The notes under the pieces were generated by a model that saw nothing but the letters and a program-made list of their open reading frames with translations, had not been told where the DNA came from and ran no database searches. Shown in pieces: positions 35,372-44,216 of a stretch of 64,000 bases of DNA; positions within the stretch are counted from its first letter, which is position 1, and each line of letters begins with the position of its first letter. A program made the translations under genes and the position numbers. The stretch is from positions 70,652 through 134,651 of the forward strand of contig NZ_AZWQ01000015.1 of the NCBI RefSeq assembly GCF_000514815.1, written 5' to 3'. The DNA comes from Salinispora fenicalii. GTDB taxonomy: Bacteria; Actinomycetota; Actinomycetes; Mycobacteriales; Micromonosporaceae.

Positions 35372-36223
35372 ATGAGCGAGAGCAACGGGCGGGAGGCAGC
35401 CGGTGCGGCCCAGCGGGACCAGCGCCGGGGCGCTGGGGTACCACGTCGGTCAGTGATCGGCGGCAGCACCGCCGATCAGCGGCTGCTCGACTCCCACCAA
35501 CGCAGTGACTGGAAGACCCGGGACGCCTGGCGGGCGCTGCGGATCCTCTCCGAGTTCGTCGAGGGCTTCGACACCCTCTCCGATTTACAGCCAGCGGTGA
35601 GTGTCTTCGGTTCGGCACGGAGCTTGCCGGACAGCCCGGAGTGCCGGCTGGCCGAGCAGTTGGGTGGGGCGCTGGCCCGGGCCGGCTACGCGGTCATCAC
35701 CGGTGGGGGGCCGGGGGTGATGCAGGCGGCCAACCGGGGGGCCAACGAGGCCGGCGGGCTCTCCGTCGGCCTGGGCATCGAGCTCCCCTTCGAGCAGGGC
35801 CTCAACGACTGGGTCGACGTGGCGATCGAGTTTCGGTACTTCTTTGCGCGTAAGACCATGTTCGTCAAGTACGCCCAGGCGTTCGTGGTGCTCCCGGGTG
35901 GCTTCGGGACGATGGATGAGCTGTTCGAGGCCCTCACCCTGGTGCAGACCGGCAAGGTGACCCGGTTCCCGGTGGTGCTGATGGGCACCGACTACTGGCG
36001 CGGATTGCTCGACTGGCTGCGGGACACGATGGCGGCCGAGGGCAAGATCGGGGCGATCGATCTTGACCTGATCTGCCTCACCGACGACGTGAACGCGGCC
36101 GTGCGGCACATCGTCGAGGCGGAGGCGGTGCTCTCTGCCGAGCAGGAGGCGATCCGCGAGGAGTCCGTCGCGGTCACCGCGGCCGAGCAGCAGGCCGCCG
36201 CCGACGAGAGGGATCGGGGCTGA
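35372..36223 (+). CDS. LOG-family protein (cytokinin-riboside monophosphate phosphoribohydrolase-like)
   Basis: A 283-aa Rossmann-type enzyme of the TIGR00730/LOG family. SVFGSARSLPDSPECRLAEQLGG opens the fold, followed by YAVITGGGPGVMQAANRGANE and the hallmark PGGFGTMDELFE. The N-terminal about 60 residues (with DSHQRSDWKTRDAWRALRI) are a family extension, and the C-terminus ends in a charged AEQQAAADERDRG tail. Family members hydrolyse N6-modified AMP or other nucleoside monophosphates. TACGGT (35359-35364) lies 7 nt before the ATG (leaderless). A second, shorter LOG gene follows 2 bp downstream. Confidence 0.9.
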   Translation: MSESNGREAAGAAQRDQRRGAGVPRRSVIGGSTADQRLLDSHQRSDWKTRDAWRALRILSEFVEGFDTLSDLQPAVSVFGSARSLPDSPECRLAEQLGGALARAGYAVITGGGPGVMQAANRGANEAGGLSVGLGIELPFEQGLNDWVDVAIEFRYFFARKTMFVKYAQAFVVLPGGFGTMDELFEALTLVQTGKVTRFPVVLMGTDYWRGLLDWLRDTMAAEGKIGAIDLDLICLTDDVNAAVRHIVEAEAVLSAEQEAIREESVAVTAAEQQAAADERDRG

Positions 36224-36225
36224 CC

Positions 36226-36771
36226 GTGGCGGCCATCTGTGTCTTCTGCGCCTCTTCCCGCACGCTTGACCAGCGTTTTCTGGACCTGGCAGCCGAGACC
36301 GGCGCGGAGCTGGCCCGCCGTGGTCACACGCTCGTCAGCGGTGGTGGCCGGGTCGGGATGATGGGGGCGGTGGCGGCCGGTGCGCGGACCGCCGGTGGAC
36401 GGACGCTGGGCATAATCCCGCAGTCCCTGGTCGATCTGGAGGTCGCCGACCTCGCCTCCGACGAGCTGTTGGTCACCGAGTCGATGGCGGACCGTAAGAC
36501 CATCATGATCGACAAATCAGATGCCTTCCTCACCCTGCCCGGTGGCCTCGGCACGCTGGATGAGCTCTTCGAGGTCTGGACGACCGCCACGTTGACGCTG
36601 CACCGCAAGCCGATGACGCTGGTGGACGCCGACGGCTTCTACCGCCCGCTGCTCGACTGGCTGGATGGCCTGGCCGGGCAGACCTTCCTGAAGCCGGCGG
36701 GGCTGGAGCTGCTTCCCGTCGTGGCGACCGTCCCCGCGGCCCTCGATCTCCTGGAATCCCGGCTGAGCTGA
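36226..36771 (+). CDS. Second LOG-family protein, short form
   Basis: A 181-aa compact LOG-type protein: AAICVFCASSRTLDQRFLDL, HTLVSGGGRVGMMGAVAAGA and TLPGGLGTLDELFEVW with the catalytic Arg/Glu residues. Length and motifs match the phosphoribohydrolases that release free cytokinin-like bases. GTG start 36226, 2 bp after the stop of the longer paralogue, so the two are co-transcribed. A tandem pair of different LOG types suggests related but distinct substrates. Confidence 0.9.
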   Translation: MAAICVFCASSRTLDQRFLDLAAETGAELARRGHTLVSGGGRVGMMGAVAAGARTAGGRTLGIIPQSLVDLEVADLASDELLVTESMADRKTIMIDKSDAFLTLPGGLGTLDELFEVWTTATLTLHRKPMTLVDADGFYRPLLDWLDGLAGQTFLKPAGLELLPVVATVPAALDLLESRLS

Positions 36772-36807
36772 GCGCCACCGCACGGCTCTGCGCCACCGCA
36801 CGGCTCT
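36772..36807 (+). repeat. 18-bp perfect direct repeat, two copies
   Basis: GCGCCACCGCACGGCTCT occurs twice head to tail immediately after the stop of the short LOG gene, and a third partial start (GCGCC) follows. Non-coding. Confidence 0.85.
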
Positions 36808-36929
36808 GCGCCGTGGTCGGTTCTGCGGAAGCGTGGCGTGACGCTTCGCCGGGGTTGCGCGGCAGGTCCGGGCGCCCGGTGGGCGTGGGCGGGTGTGGAT
36901 CTGTCAGCCGGGTCTGGTGGGATGGGGGG

Positions 36930-39900
36930 ATGCAGGCATACCGGCTGGTGCGCCGGTCCGGCGGGCCGGCGGGGGAACCCACTCTGGCGGGCGAGCACAC
37001 CCTGCTGGGGGAGCATGGCCGGTTGGGCGGGCGGATCGACGACCCCCAGCAGGCGGAGGTGATCGGACACACCATCGGGCCGATGCTGGTGCTCGGTGGG
37101 CCGGGCACCGGCAAGACCGCCACTCTGGTCGAGGCGGTCGCCGCGCGGGTAGCCGAGGGGGTGGATCCCGAGCGCATCCTGGTGCTCACCTTCAGTCGTC
37201 GACAAGCCACCGGCCTGCGCCAGCGCATCGAGGCCCGGATCGCCGGCGCCGGCCACCGGGTGCTGCGGGAACCATTGGTGCGCACCTTCCCGGCGTACGC
37301 GTTCGGGCTGCTGCGCCGGGCCGCCGCGGAACGCGGCGAACCCTCGCCTCGGCTGCTCACCGGCCCAGAGCAGGATCTGATCATTCGGGAACTGCTGGAC
37401 CTGGTGGGCGAGGAACCGGAGGCCGATCCGGTGGGCTGGCCGGAGGACCTGCGCCCGGCCTTGCGTACCCGCGCCTTCGCCACCCAGCTGCGGGACCTGC
37501 TGATGCGTGCCGCCGAGCGGGGCGTCGGTCCGGTGGAACTGGCCCGGCTGGGTGAGCGGCTCGGCCGGGCCGACTGGCCGGCCGCCGCCCGGTTCCTCCG
37601 GGAGTACGTCGCCGTGCTCGCGCTGCGCGATGTCGGCAACCGCGGTTCGATCGCCTACGACCCGGCCGAGCTGGTCCGCGCCGCCACGGGAATGCTGCTC
37701 GACGATCCGGCGCTGCTGGCCGCGGAGCGGCGCCGGCTGGTGCATGTCTATGTGGACGAGTACGCCGATACCGACCCCGCCCAGCAGGAGCTGCTGGCGA
37801 CCGTGGCGGGGGGCGGCAAGGCGCTGGTCGTCCTCGCCGACCCCGACTCGTCCACGTACGCCTTCCGCGGTGCCGACCCGGGCGGTGTGGTGACCTTCCC
37901 GCACCGATTCCGAACCGCCTCCGGGGCGCCGGCCGCGCAGGTCGTCTTCACCACGTCGTACCGGGCCGGTCCCCGGCTGCTGGCGGCGCAGGCACGGCTG
38001 GCCCGCCGGCTGCGCGGCCCGGCCCGGCACCGGCGGACCCGGGCACTACCCGCAGCGACGGCGGGCACGGCGGAGGTCCATACGTTCCGCTCCGCCGCCA
38101 GCGAAGCGGCCTGGCTGGCGCATGCGCTGCGGGCGGCGCACCTGCTCGACGGGGTGCCCTGGTCAGAGATGGCCGTGTTGGTGCGCTCCACCGGGCAAGC
38201 ACTGCCCTCGCTGCGGCGCGCCCTGCACGCCGCCGGGGTGCCCACCGTCGTGCACGGCGAGGACCTACCGCTGCACCTGCAACCGGCGGTCGCCCCGCTG
38301 TTGCTGCTGTTGCGCTGTGCGCTCGCCCCGGACCGGCTCGACGAGGAGGCGGCCGTCGCTCTGCTGCACTCGCCGTTGGGCGGGGCGGATCCGCTGGCGG
38401 AACGGCGGCTGCGGCAGGGGCTGCGGGTCATGGCTTTGGCCGCCGGCGACCGGCGGCCCTCCGGTGAACTGATCGTCGAGGCGCTGCGGGACCCGGCCGA
38501 GTTGGCCGGCATCGACCGGCGGTGGGCGGAGCCGGCGCAGACGGTGGCCGGTCTGCTGGCGGTCACCCGGGAGACGGCCGCCCGGCCCGGTGCGACCGCT
38601 GAGGAGGTGCTCTGGGCGGTGTGGCGGGCCAGTGGCCTCGCCGAGCTCTGGTCCGCGGCGTTGGGCCGCACGCCGGCGGCGGCCGGGGAGGGTGAGGTTG
38701 CCCGGCGTCGCCGCGCCGAGGCGGCCGACCGGGACCTGGACGCGGTGCTGGTGCTCTTCGACGCTGCCGCCCGGTTCACCGACCGGCTGCCGGGGGCGCG
38801 GGTTGAGGTCTTCCTGGACCATGTGCTCGGGCAGGACCTACCCGCCGACACCCTCGCCCCGACCGCGGACCGGGGCGACGCGGTCCGGCTGCTCACCGCA
38901 CACGCCGCGAAGGGGCTGGAGTGGGATCTGGTCGCCATCGCCGGAGTGCAGGAGGGCGTCTGGCCCGACCTGCGGCTGCGCGGCAGTCTGCTCGGGTCGG
39001 AGCGCCTCGTGGACGTGCTTGCCGGCCGCTCGGTCGGTGCGGGGCAGCGGGCTTCCGTCGTTGGCCAGACCTCGGCCCTGCTAGACGAGGAGCGGCGGCT
39101 CTTCCACGTCGCGGTGACTCGGGCGCGGCGTCGGTTGCTGGTCAGCGCCGTCGCCAGCGCCGCCGTGGGCGGCGACGACCACGACGAGCAGCCGAGCCGG
39201 TTCCTGCATGAACTCGGCGTGGCCCACCCCCGACCGGCCGAGGGCGCGGGGCCCGGCGAGGGTGCGGGACCGGATGGAGGTGCGGGACCGGATGGAGGTG
39301 CGGGACTGGCCGAGGGTGCGGGACTGGCCGAGGGCGTGGGACCGGCCGAGGGTGCGGGATCGGATAGCGGCGTGGGACCGGCCGAGGGCGCGGGAGCGGA
39401 CGACGCCGGGGCGGCCACGTTGCCGCTGAGCCGGCCGCCCCGGGCGCTCACCTTGGCGTCGCTGGTGGCGGAGTTGCGTACCGCGGTGACCGACCCGAGC
39501 GCGCCGCTGCTCCGGCGGCGGGCGGCCGCGGCCGAGCTGGCCCGGCTCGCCGCCGAGGGGGTCGCCGGGGCGCACCCGGATGACTGGTGGGGGCTGCGTC
39601 CACTCTCCGACGAACGGCCGCTGGTCGCCGATGGTGAGCCGGTGCGGGTCACCCCGTCCGGGATGGAGAGCGCCCTGCGGTGCAGCCTGCGCTGGCTGCT
39701 CGAACGCCATGGTGGTGGCGCGCCGGCCAGCGCGGCGCAGGGGGTGGGAAACCTGGTGCACGCCGCCGCGATGCTGGCCGAGAACGCCAGCTCGGACCGG
39801 CGGGCGTTGCTCGACTACGTGGCGGCCCGATTCGACGCGATCGAGTTGGCGGCCCGCTGGATGGTCGGCCCGGAGCAGGCCCGTGCCGAGGCGATGGTGG

Positions 39901-40436
39901 ATAAGCTGCTGCGCTGGCTGGCCACCAACCCGCGCCGGCTGCTCGCCATCGAGCACGAGTTCGCCGTCCGACTGGACGATCCACGCCACCCGGTCGATTT
40001 GGTCGGCCGGGTGGACCGGCTGGAGGTTGATCCGGACGGACGGCTCGTGGTGGTTGATCTCAAGACCGGCAAGTCGACCGCGGTGACCGCAGCGGACCTC
40101 ACTGAGCATCCACAGCTGGGCGCGTACCAGGCGGCGGTCGAGGCGGGCGCGTTCGCTGAATTCGGGACCGAGTCTGGGGGAGCATCCCTGGTGCAGCTCG
40201 GCACCGGCGCCAAGGAAGCCCGGGAACAGGCCCAACCGCCGGCCGGCGAGGGGCCGGCAGCCGGCTGGGCGACCGCCTTGGTCCGGCGTACCGCCGAGAC
40301 GATGGCCGCTGCCACCTTCGCCGCGGTCGCCAACTCGAAGTGTCGGGTCTGCCCGGTGCGCACCAGCTGCCCGGTGTCCGGGCAGGGGCGTCAGGTCGTC
40401 GAACCGCCCAGTACTCGCCCCCCGGAGGGCCCGTGA
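36930..40436 (+). CDS. adnA: AdnA-type subunit of the AdnAB helicase-nuclease
   Basis: An 1168-aa protein joining an N-terminal UvrD/SF1A motor to a C-terminal RecB-type nuclease. Walker A is GGPGTGKT (Lys62); motif II is VDEYADTDPAQQ (the usual DEYQDT with Q changed to A); motif VI is FHVAVTRARRRLL. The nuclease has GRVDRLE and VVDLKTGKS. CS in LRCSLRW with CRVCPVRTSCP near the C-terminus gives four Cys for an AddB-like Fe-S cluster. Residues 772-825 are a hexapeptide repeat. AdnAB resects double-strand breaks in mycobacteria. ATG 36930 follows a G-rich run; the adnB start overlaps the stop. Confidence 0.92.
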   Translation: MQAYRLVRRSGGPAGEPTLAGEHTLLGEHGRLGGRIDDPQQAEVIGHTIGPMLVLGGPGTGKTATLVEAVAARVAEGVDPERILVLTFSRRQATGLRQRIEARIAGAGHRVLREPLVRTFPAYAFGLLRRAAAERGEPSPRLLTGPEQDLIIRELLDLVGEEPEADPVGWPEDLRPALRTRAFATQLRDLLMRAAERGVGPVELARLGERLGRADWPAAARFLREYVAVLALRDVGNRGSIAYDPAELVRAATGMLLDDPALLAAERRRLVHVYVDEYADTDPAQQELLATVAGGGKALVVLADPDSSTYAFRGADPGGVVTFPHRFRTASGAPAAQVVFTTSYRAGPRLLAAQARLARRLRGPARHRRTRALPAATAGTAEVHTFRSAASEAAWLAHALRAAHLLDGVPWSEMAVLVRSTGQALPSLRRALHAAGVPTVVHGEDLPLHLQPAVAPLLLLLRCALAPDRLDEEAAVALLHSPLGGADPLAERRLRQGLRVMALAAGDRRPSGELIVEALRDPAELAGIDRRWAEPAQTVAGLLAVTRETAARPGATAEEVLWAVWRASGLAELWSAALGRTPAAAGEGEVARRRRAEAADRDLDAVLVLFDAAARFTDRLPGARVEVFLDHVLGQDLPADTLAPTADRGDAVRLLTAHAAKGLEWDLVAIAGVQEGVWPDLRLRGSLLGSERLVDVLAGRSVGAGQRASVVGQTSALLDEERRLFHVAVTRARRRLLVSAVASAAVGGDDHDEQPSRFLHELGVAHPRPAEGAGPGEGAGPDGGAGPDGGAGLAEGAGLAEGVGPAEGAGSDSGVGPAEGAGADDAGAATLPLSRPPRALTLASLVAELRTAVTDPSAPLLRRRAAAAELARLAAEGVAGAHPDDWWGLRPLSDERPLVADGEPVRVTPSGMESALRCSLRWLLERHGGGAPASAAQGVGNLVHAAAMLAENASSDRRALLDYVAARFDAIELAARWMVGPEQARAEAMVDKLLRWLATNPRRLLAIEHEFAVRLDDPRHPVDLVGRVDRLEVDPDGRLVVVDLKTGKSTAVTAADLTEHPQLGAYQAAVEAGAFAEFGTESGGASLVQLGTGAKEAREQAQPPAGEGPAAGWATALVRRTAETMAAATFAAVANSKCRVCPVRTSCPVSGQGRQVVEPPSTRPPEGP
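39243..39404 (+). repeat. Nine in-frame 18-bp repeats inside adnA
   Basis: Consensus GGTGCGGGACCGGCCGAG, nine contiguous diverged copies, encoding hexapeptides of the form G-A/V-G-x-x-x (GAGPDG, GAGLAE, GVGPAE and others). Two adjacent pairs are identical. It lies between the helicase motifs and the nuclease domain, so it probably forms a flexible, length-variable linker. Confidence 0.9.
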
Positions 40437-43400
40437 CCCAGCCGACCTTGTTCAGCGCGGCGACCCCGACTCCCCGACGGGCCGATGCCGGGCCCCGGTA
40501 CACCCCGGTCGAGTTGGCGAAGCTGCTGAGGCTGCCGGCGCCCACCCGGGAACAGGCGGCGATCATCGCCGCCCCGGTGGAGCCGCTGCTCGTCGTCGCG
40601 GGCGCCGGTTCCGGCAAGACCGAGACGATGGCCGCCCGAGTGGTCTGGCTGGTGGCCAATTCGTACGTCCGACCGGAGCAGGTGCTCGGTCTGACGTTCA
40701 CCCGCAAGGCCGCCGGGGAGCTGGCGCACCGCGTTCGGACTCGGCTCGGTCAGCTTGTTCGCCGGCTCGGGCGCAGTGGGCGAAACCCGCTCGACGATCC
40801 GTTCTCCGGTGAGCCGACGGTCGCCACTTACCACTCGTACGCCGGGCGGGTGGTGACCGAGCACGGGCTGCGCGCTGGGTACGAGCCCGCTACCCGGCTG
40901 CTCACCGAGGCGTCCCGCTGGCAGCTTGTTGACCTGATCGTGCGTACCTACGACGGCGACATGTCCGAGGTGGACCGGATGCCGAGCACGATCACCGACG
41001 CGGTGCTGGCCCTCGCCGGTGAGTTGGACGAGCACCTGGTCGAACCGGACCAGCTGGCGGCCTGGACCGGGCGGTTCTTCGCCGACGTGCAGTCCCGCCC
41101 CGGCCGTGTCTACGCCGACGTGCGTCGGGCGCTCACCCTCGCACAGGTCCGGTTGAAGCTGCTGCCGCTGGTCCGGGCGTACGCCCGGCGCAAGGAGGAT
41201 TTCGAGGCGATGGACTTCGCCGACCAGTTGGCCCGGGCGGCCCGGGTCGCCCGGGACCATCCGGTGGTCGGTGAGGTCGAGCGGGATCGCTACCGGGTGG
41301 TGCTGCTCGACGAGTATCAGGACACCAGCCACGCCCAGGTAGTGCTGCTGAACGCGCTCTTTGGTGGCGGGCACCCGGTGACCGCGGTCGGTGACCCCTG
41401 TCAGTCGATCTACGGCTGGCGTGGGGCGAGTGCGGGCACTCTCGACCGGTTCCGCACTGAGTTCGCCCAGGCTGATGGCGCTCCGGCTCAGGTCCGCACC
41501 CTGACCACCAGCTGGCGCAACCGACCGGAGATCCTGGGGGTGGCGAACGCCCTCGCCGTCCCGCTCCGCGCCGCCGGTGCCCGGGTGCCGGAGCTGCGTG
41601 CCGCACTCAGCGTCAAGGAACCGATCCCGCACCGCACTCCCCGTGGGGTCGCCGCCGGGACTGTCCACTGTGCATTATTGAATACCTACGCGGATGAGGC
41701 GAACTGGATCGCCGACAGCCTGCTGCGCGCCTGGCAGGGGGCGGCGGGGATGCCCGGCGCGTTGCCCGAGCACCTCCCGGTCGTGGCGCGCCCCACCACC
41801 GCGGTGCTGGTCCGGCTGCGTAGCCAGATCCCGGCGATCGAGTCGGCGCTGCGGGCCCGGGGCCTGCCGGTTGATGTGGTGGGGCTGGGCGGCCTGCTGG
41901 ACACGCCGGAGGTGCGGGACGTCGTCTGCACCTTGCGGGTGCTGGCCGACCCGACGGATGGGGCAGCGCTGCTTCGATTGCTAACCGGTGCCCGGTGGCG
42001 GATCGGGCCGCGGGATCTGGTGGCCCTGCACCGTCGGGCTCGGGCCATCGCCGCTGCGCGCCGGCAGCTCGCGGCGGATGACGAGCCCGAGATCGTCCCG
42101 GATGTGCTGGACGAGGCGACGCTGGTGGAGGCCCTGGCCGATCTGGGGCCGGCGCCGGCGTACTCGGCGGAGGGCTATGCCCGGCTCCGCGCCGCCGCCC
42201 AGGAGCTGGGCCTGCTGCGTTACCGGCTGGACCAGTCGCTGCCAGACCTGATCGCGGACGTCGAGCGGACGATCGGCCTGGACGTGGAGGTGGCGGTGCG
42301 CGCCGGCCGGGATGGGGCCGGCGATGCTGGACTGGCCCGGGGACACCTGGATGCGCTCGGTGATGTCGCGGCCCGGTTCAGTGGGGAGACGCCGGGCGCT
42401 ACGCTCTCGGCCTTCCTGGCCTACCTGGCAGCGGCGGAGGACGAGGAGCGCGGGCTCGCCCCCGGTGAGGTGGAGGTGGTCGAGGGGGCGGTACAGGTTC
42501 TCACCGCGCACGCGGCCAAGGGCCTGGAGTGGGACATCGTGGCGGTGGCGGGGCTCAGCCGCGGGGTATGGCCGGGCCCGGTACGTAACTCCGATCACTG
42601 GCTGGGCGGGCTGGGGGTACTGCCGTTCCCGCTGCGCGGTGATGCCGACGGGTTGCCGGCGTTGGCGCTGGCAGCGGCGGAGGAGCAGCGCGGGGTGGCG
42701 CAGGCCCTGGCGGACTTCACCGCTGCGTGGCGGGCGCACGACGAGCGGGAGGAGCGGCGGTTGGCGTACGTTGCGGTTACCCGCCCCCGCCGGCTGCTGC
42801 TCTGCTCCGGGCATTGGTGGGGGGAGGGCACCAAACGCCCGCGCGGCCCCTCCGCGCTCCTGCGTGACGTGCATCAGGCCTGCCGGGACGGGGGTGCTGG
42901 GCAGGTGGTGGACGAGTGGGCCGCCGAGCCCGCCCCAGACGCGGTGAATCCCACGACCGAGGTGGTGCTTCAGGCGGAGTGGCCGGCTGACCCGTTGGGT
43001 GCCCGTCGACCAGTGCTCACCGAGGCAGCCACGTTGGTCCGGCGCTATTTGACGGATGGGGTGCCGACCCGGCCGACACCCGGCGGCGTGGCTGCGGCCG
43101 AACCCACGGGGCCGGGTGTGGGCGATCCGGTTGTGGGGGACCCGGGTGGTGCCGACCCGGAGGTGGCGCGTTGGCGCCGGGAGGCCGATCTGCTGCTGGC
43201 CGAGCGGGCCGAGCTGACCCGGCAGGCTGGCGCGATTGAGGTCGCGCTGCCCGCTGCGCTCTCGGTCACCCAACTGGTGGCGCTGCGCCGGGACCCGGCG
43301 GCCCTGGCCCGGTCACTGCGCCGACCCCTGCCCACCGAGCCGAACCCGTACGCTCGTCGGGGTACCGCCTTCCATACCTGGTTGGAGCAGCGGTTCGGGG

Positions 43401-43867
43401 CTGGCCGACTGCTCGACGTGGACGAGTTGCCCGGTGCGGCGGACGCGGACGCCGCACCGGACGAGGCGCTTGCCGAACTCCAGGAGCGTTTCCTTGCCAG
43501 TGAGTGGGCGGATCGGACGCCAGCCGAGGTCGAGGTGCCGTTCGCGACGGTGATCGCCGGAGTGGTCGTCCGGGGCCGGATGGACGCGGTCTTCGGCCGG
43601 CCCGGGGGCCGGTTCGATGTGGTGGACTGGAAGACCGGTCGGCAGCCCGTCGGAGCGGCTGCCGCGGCGGCAGCGGTGCAGCTCGCCGTCTATCGACTGG
43701 CCTGGGCGGAGCTGGCGGGAGTTTCGGTTGCGCAGGTGGGCGCGGCGTTTCACTACGTCCGGGGTGGGGTGACAGTGCGGCCGGTGGACCTGCTGGACAC
43801 GGCGGGTCTCACCGCGTTGATTGACTCGGTACCGATACGTGGGGCTGAGGGAACCACCGTTGGCTGA
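40433..43867 (+). CDS. adnB: AdnB-type subunit of the AdnAB helicase-nuclease
   Basis: An 1144-aa protein with a complete SF1A motor: AGAGSGKTETM (Lys62), TFTRKAAGEL, LLDEYQDTSHAQ, VGDPCQSIYGWRGAS, LTTSWRNRPEIL, LTAHAAKGLEWD and AYVAVTRPRRLLL, then a RecB-like nuclease with TAFHTWLEQRF, GRMDAVF and VVDWKTGRQP. Unlike AdnA it has no Cys cluster. By analogy with mycobacteria this subunit supplies the main motor. GTG 40433 forms a 4-bp overlap with the adnA stop and has CGGAGGG 4-5 nt upstream. Non-conserved Gly/Pro-rich insert near residues 880-910. Confidence 0.94.
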   Translation: MTQPTLFSAATPTPRRADAGPRYTPVELAKLLRLPAPTREQAAIIAAPVEPLLVVAGAGSGKTETMAARVVWLVANSYVRPEQVLGLTFTRKAAGELAHRVRTRLGQLVRRLGRSGRNPLDDPFSGEPTVATYHSYAGRVVTEHGLRAGYEPATRLLTEASRWQLVDLIVRTYDGDMSEVDRMPSTITDAVLALAGELDEHLVEPDQLAAWTGRFFADVQSRPGRVYADVRRALTLAQVRLKLLPLVRAYARRKEDFEAMDFADQLARAARVARDHPVVGEVERDRYRVVLLDEYQDTSHAQVVLLNALFGGGHPVTAVGDPCQSIYGWRGASAGTLDRFRTEFAQADGAPAQVRTLTTSWRNRPEILGVANALAVPLRAAGARVPELRAALSVKEPIPHRTPRGVAAGTVHCALLNTYADEANWIADSLLRAWQGAAGMPGALPEHLPVVARPTTAVLVRLRSQIPAIESALRARGLPVDVVGLGGLLDTPEVRDVVCTLRVLADPTDGAALLRLLTGARWRIGPRDLVALHRRARAIAAARRQLAADDEPEIVPDVLDEATLVEALADLGPAPAYSAEGYARLRAAAQELGLLRYRLDQSLPDLIADVERTIGLDVEVAVRAGRDGAGDAGLARGHLDALGDVAARFSGETPGATLSAFLAYLAAAEDEERGLAPGEVEVVEGAVQVLTAHAAKGLEWDIVAVAGLSRGVWPGPVRNSDHWLGGLGVLPFPLRGDADGLPALALAAAEEQRGVAQALADFTAAWRAHDEREERRLAYVAVTRPRRLLLCSGHWWGEGTKRPRGPSALLRDVHQACRDGGAGQVVDEWAAEPAPDAVNPTTEVVLQAEWPADPLGARRPVLTEAATLVRRYLTDGVPTRPTPGGVAAAEPTGPGVGDPVVGDPGGADPEVARWRREADLLLAERAELTRQAGAIEVALPAALSVTQLVALRRDPAALARSLRRPLPTEPNPYARRGTAFHTWLEQRFGAGRLLDVDELPGAADADAAPDEALAELQERFLASEWADRTPAEVEVPFATVIAGVVVRGRMDAVFGRPGGRFDVVDWKTGRQPVGAAAAAAAVQLAVYRLAWAELAGVSVAQVGAAFHYVRGGVTVRPVDLLDTAGLTALIDSVPIRGAEGTTVG

Positions 43868-43981
43868 GTCCACAATTAGCGCTGGATGGGTCCGAATGGT
43901 GACTGTAGCCGGCGGTGGGGCCGGTGAGGCTGGTTCGAGGGGGATGACACCGGCCGTCCGCTCGGTGTGGGAGGGGAATGA

Positions 43982-44164
43982 ATGACAGGGCAAGGCAGCC
44001 TGAACGCGGTACGGGAACTGCTGTTGGTAACGGCGGTCGCCGTGGTCGGGGTGCTGCTCGCCCTGATCGTTGTCTTCAGCCCATGGCACCCCGGGCCGGA
44101 CAAGGCCGCGCCGGCGGCCCCGGTTGAGCTACGCAGCCCGGAACCGACGGCGACCGAGGGCTGA
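43982..44164 (+). CDS. 60-aa single-pass membrane protein
   Basis: MTGQGSLNAVRELLLV is followed by one transmembrane segment (about residues 13-33, LLVTAVAVVGVLLALIVVF) and a Pro/Ala/Glu-rich tail (HPGPDKAAPAAPVELRSPEP). GGAGGGG lies 6 nt before the ATG, a convincing start. It sits between adnB and the M16 peptidase pair, 52 bp ahead of the latter. Function unknown. Confidence 0.75.
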   Translation: MTGQGSLNAVRELLLVTAVAVVGVLLALIVVFSPWHPGPDKAAPAAPVELRSPEPTATEG

Positions 44165-44216
44165 GTCCGGTGGGAGGCCATCGGCGTGTCGACGCGGACG
44201 GGTTAGGGTCGAACGC

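Noticed and set aside
39243..39404. CRISPR-like array
   Set aside because: Copies are contiguous 18-bp units without spacers and encode an in-frame peptide repeat; no cas genes are present.
43868..43981. Possible tRNA (GGTTCGAGG resembling a T-loop) after adnB
   Set aside because: No acceptor stem or anticodon arm can be folded around it.
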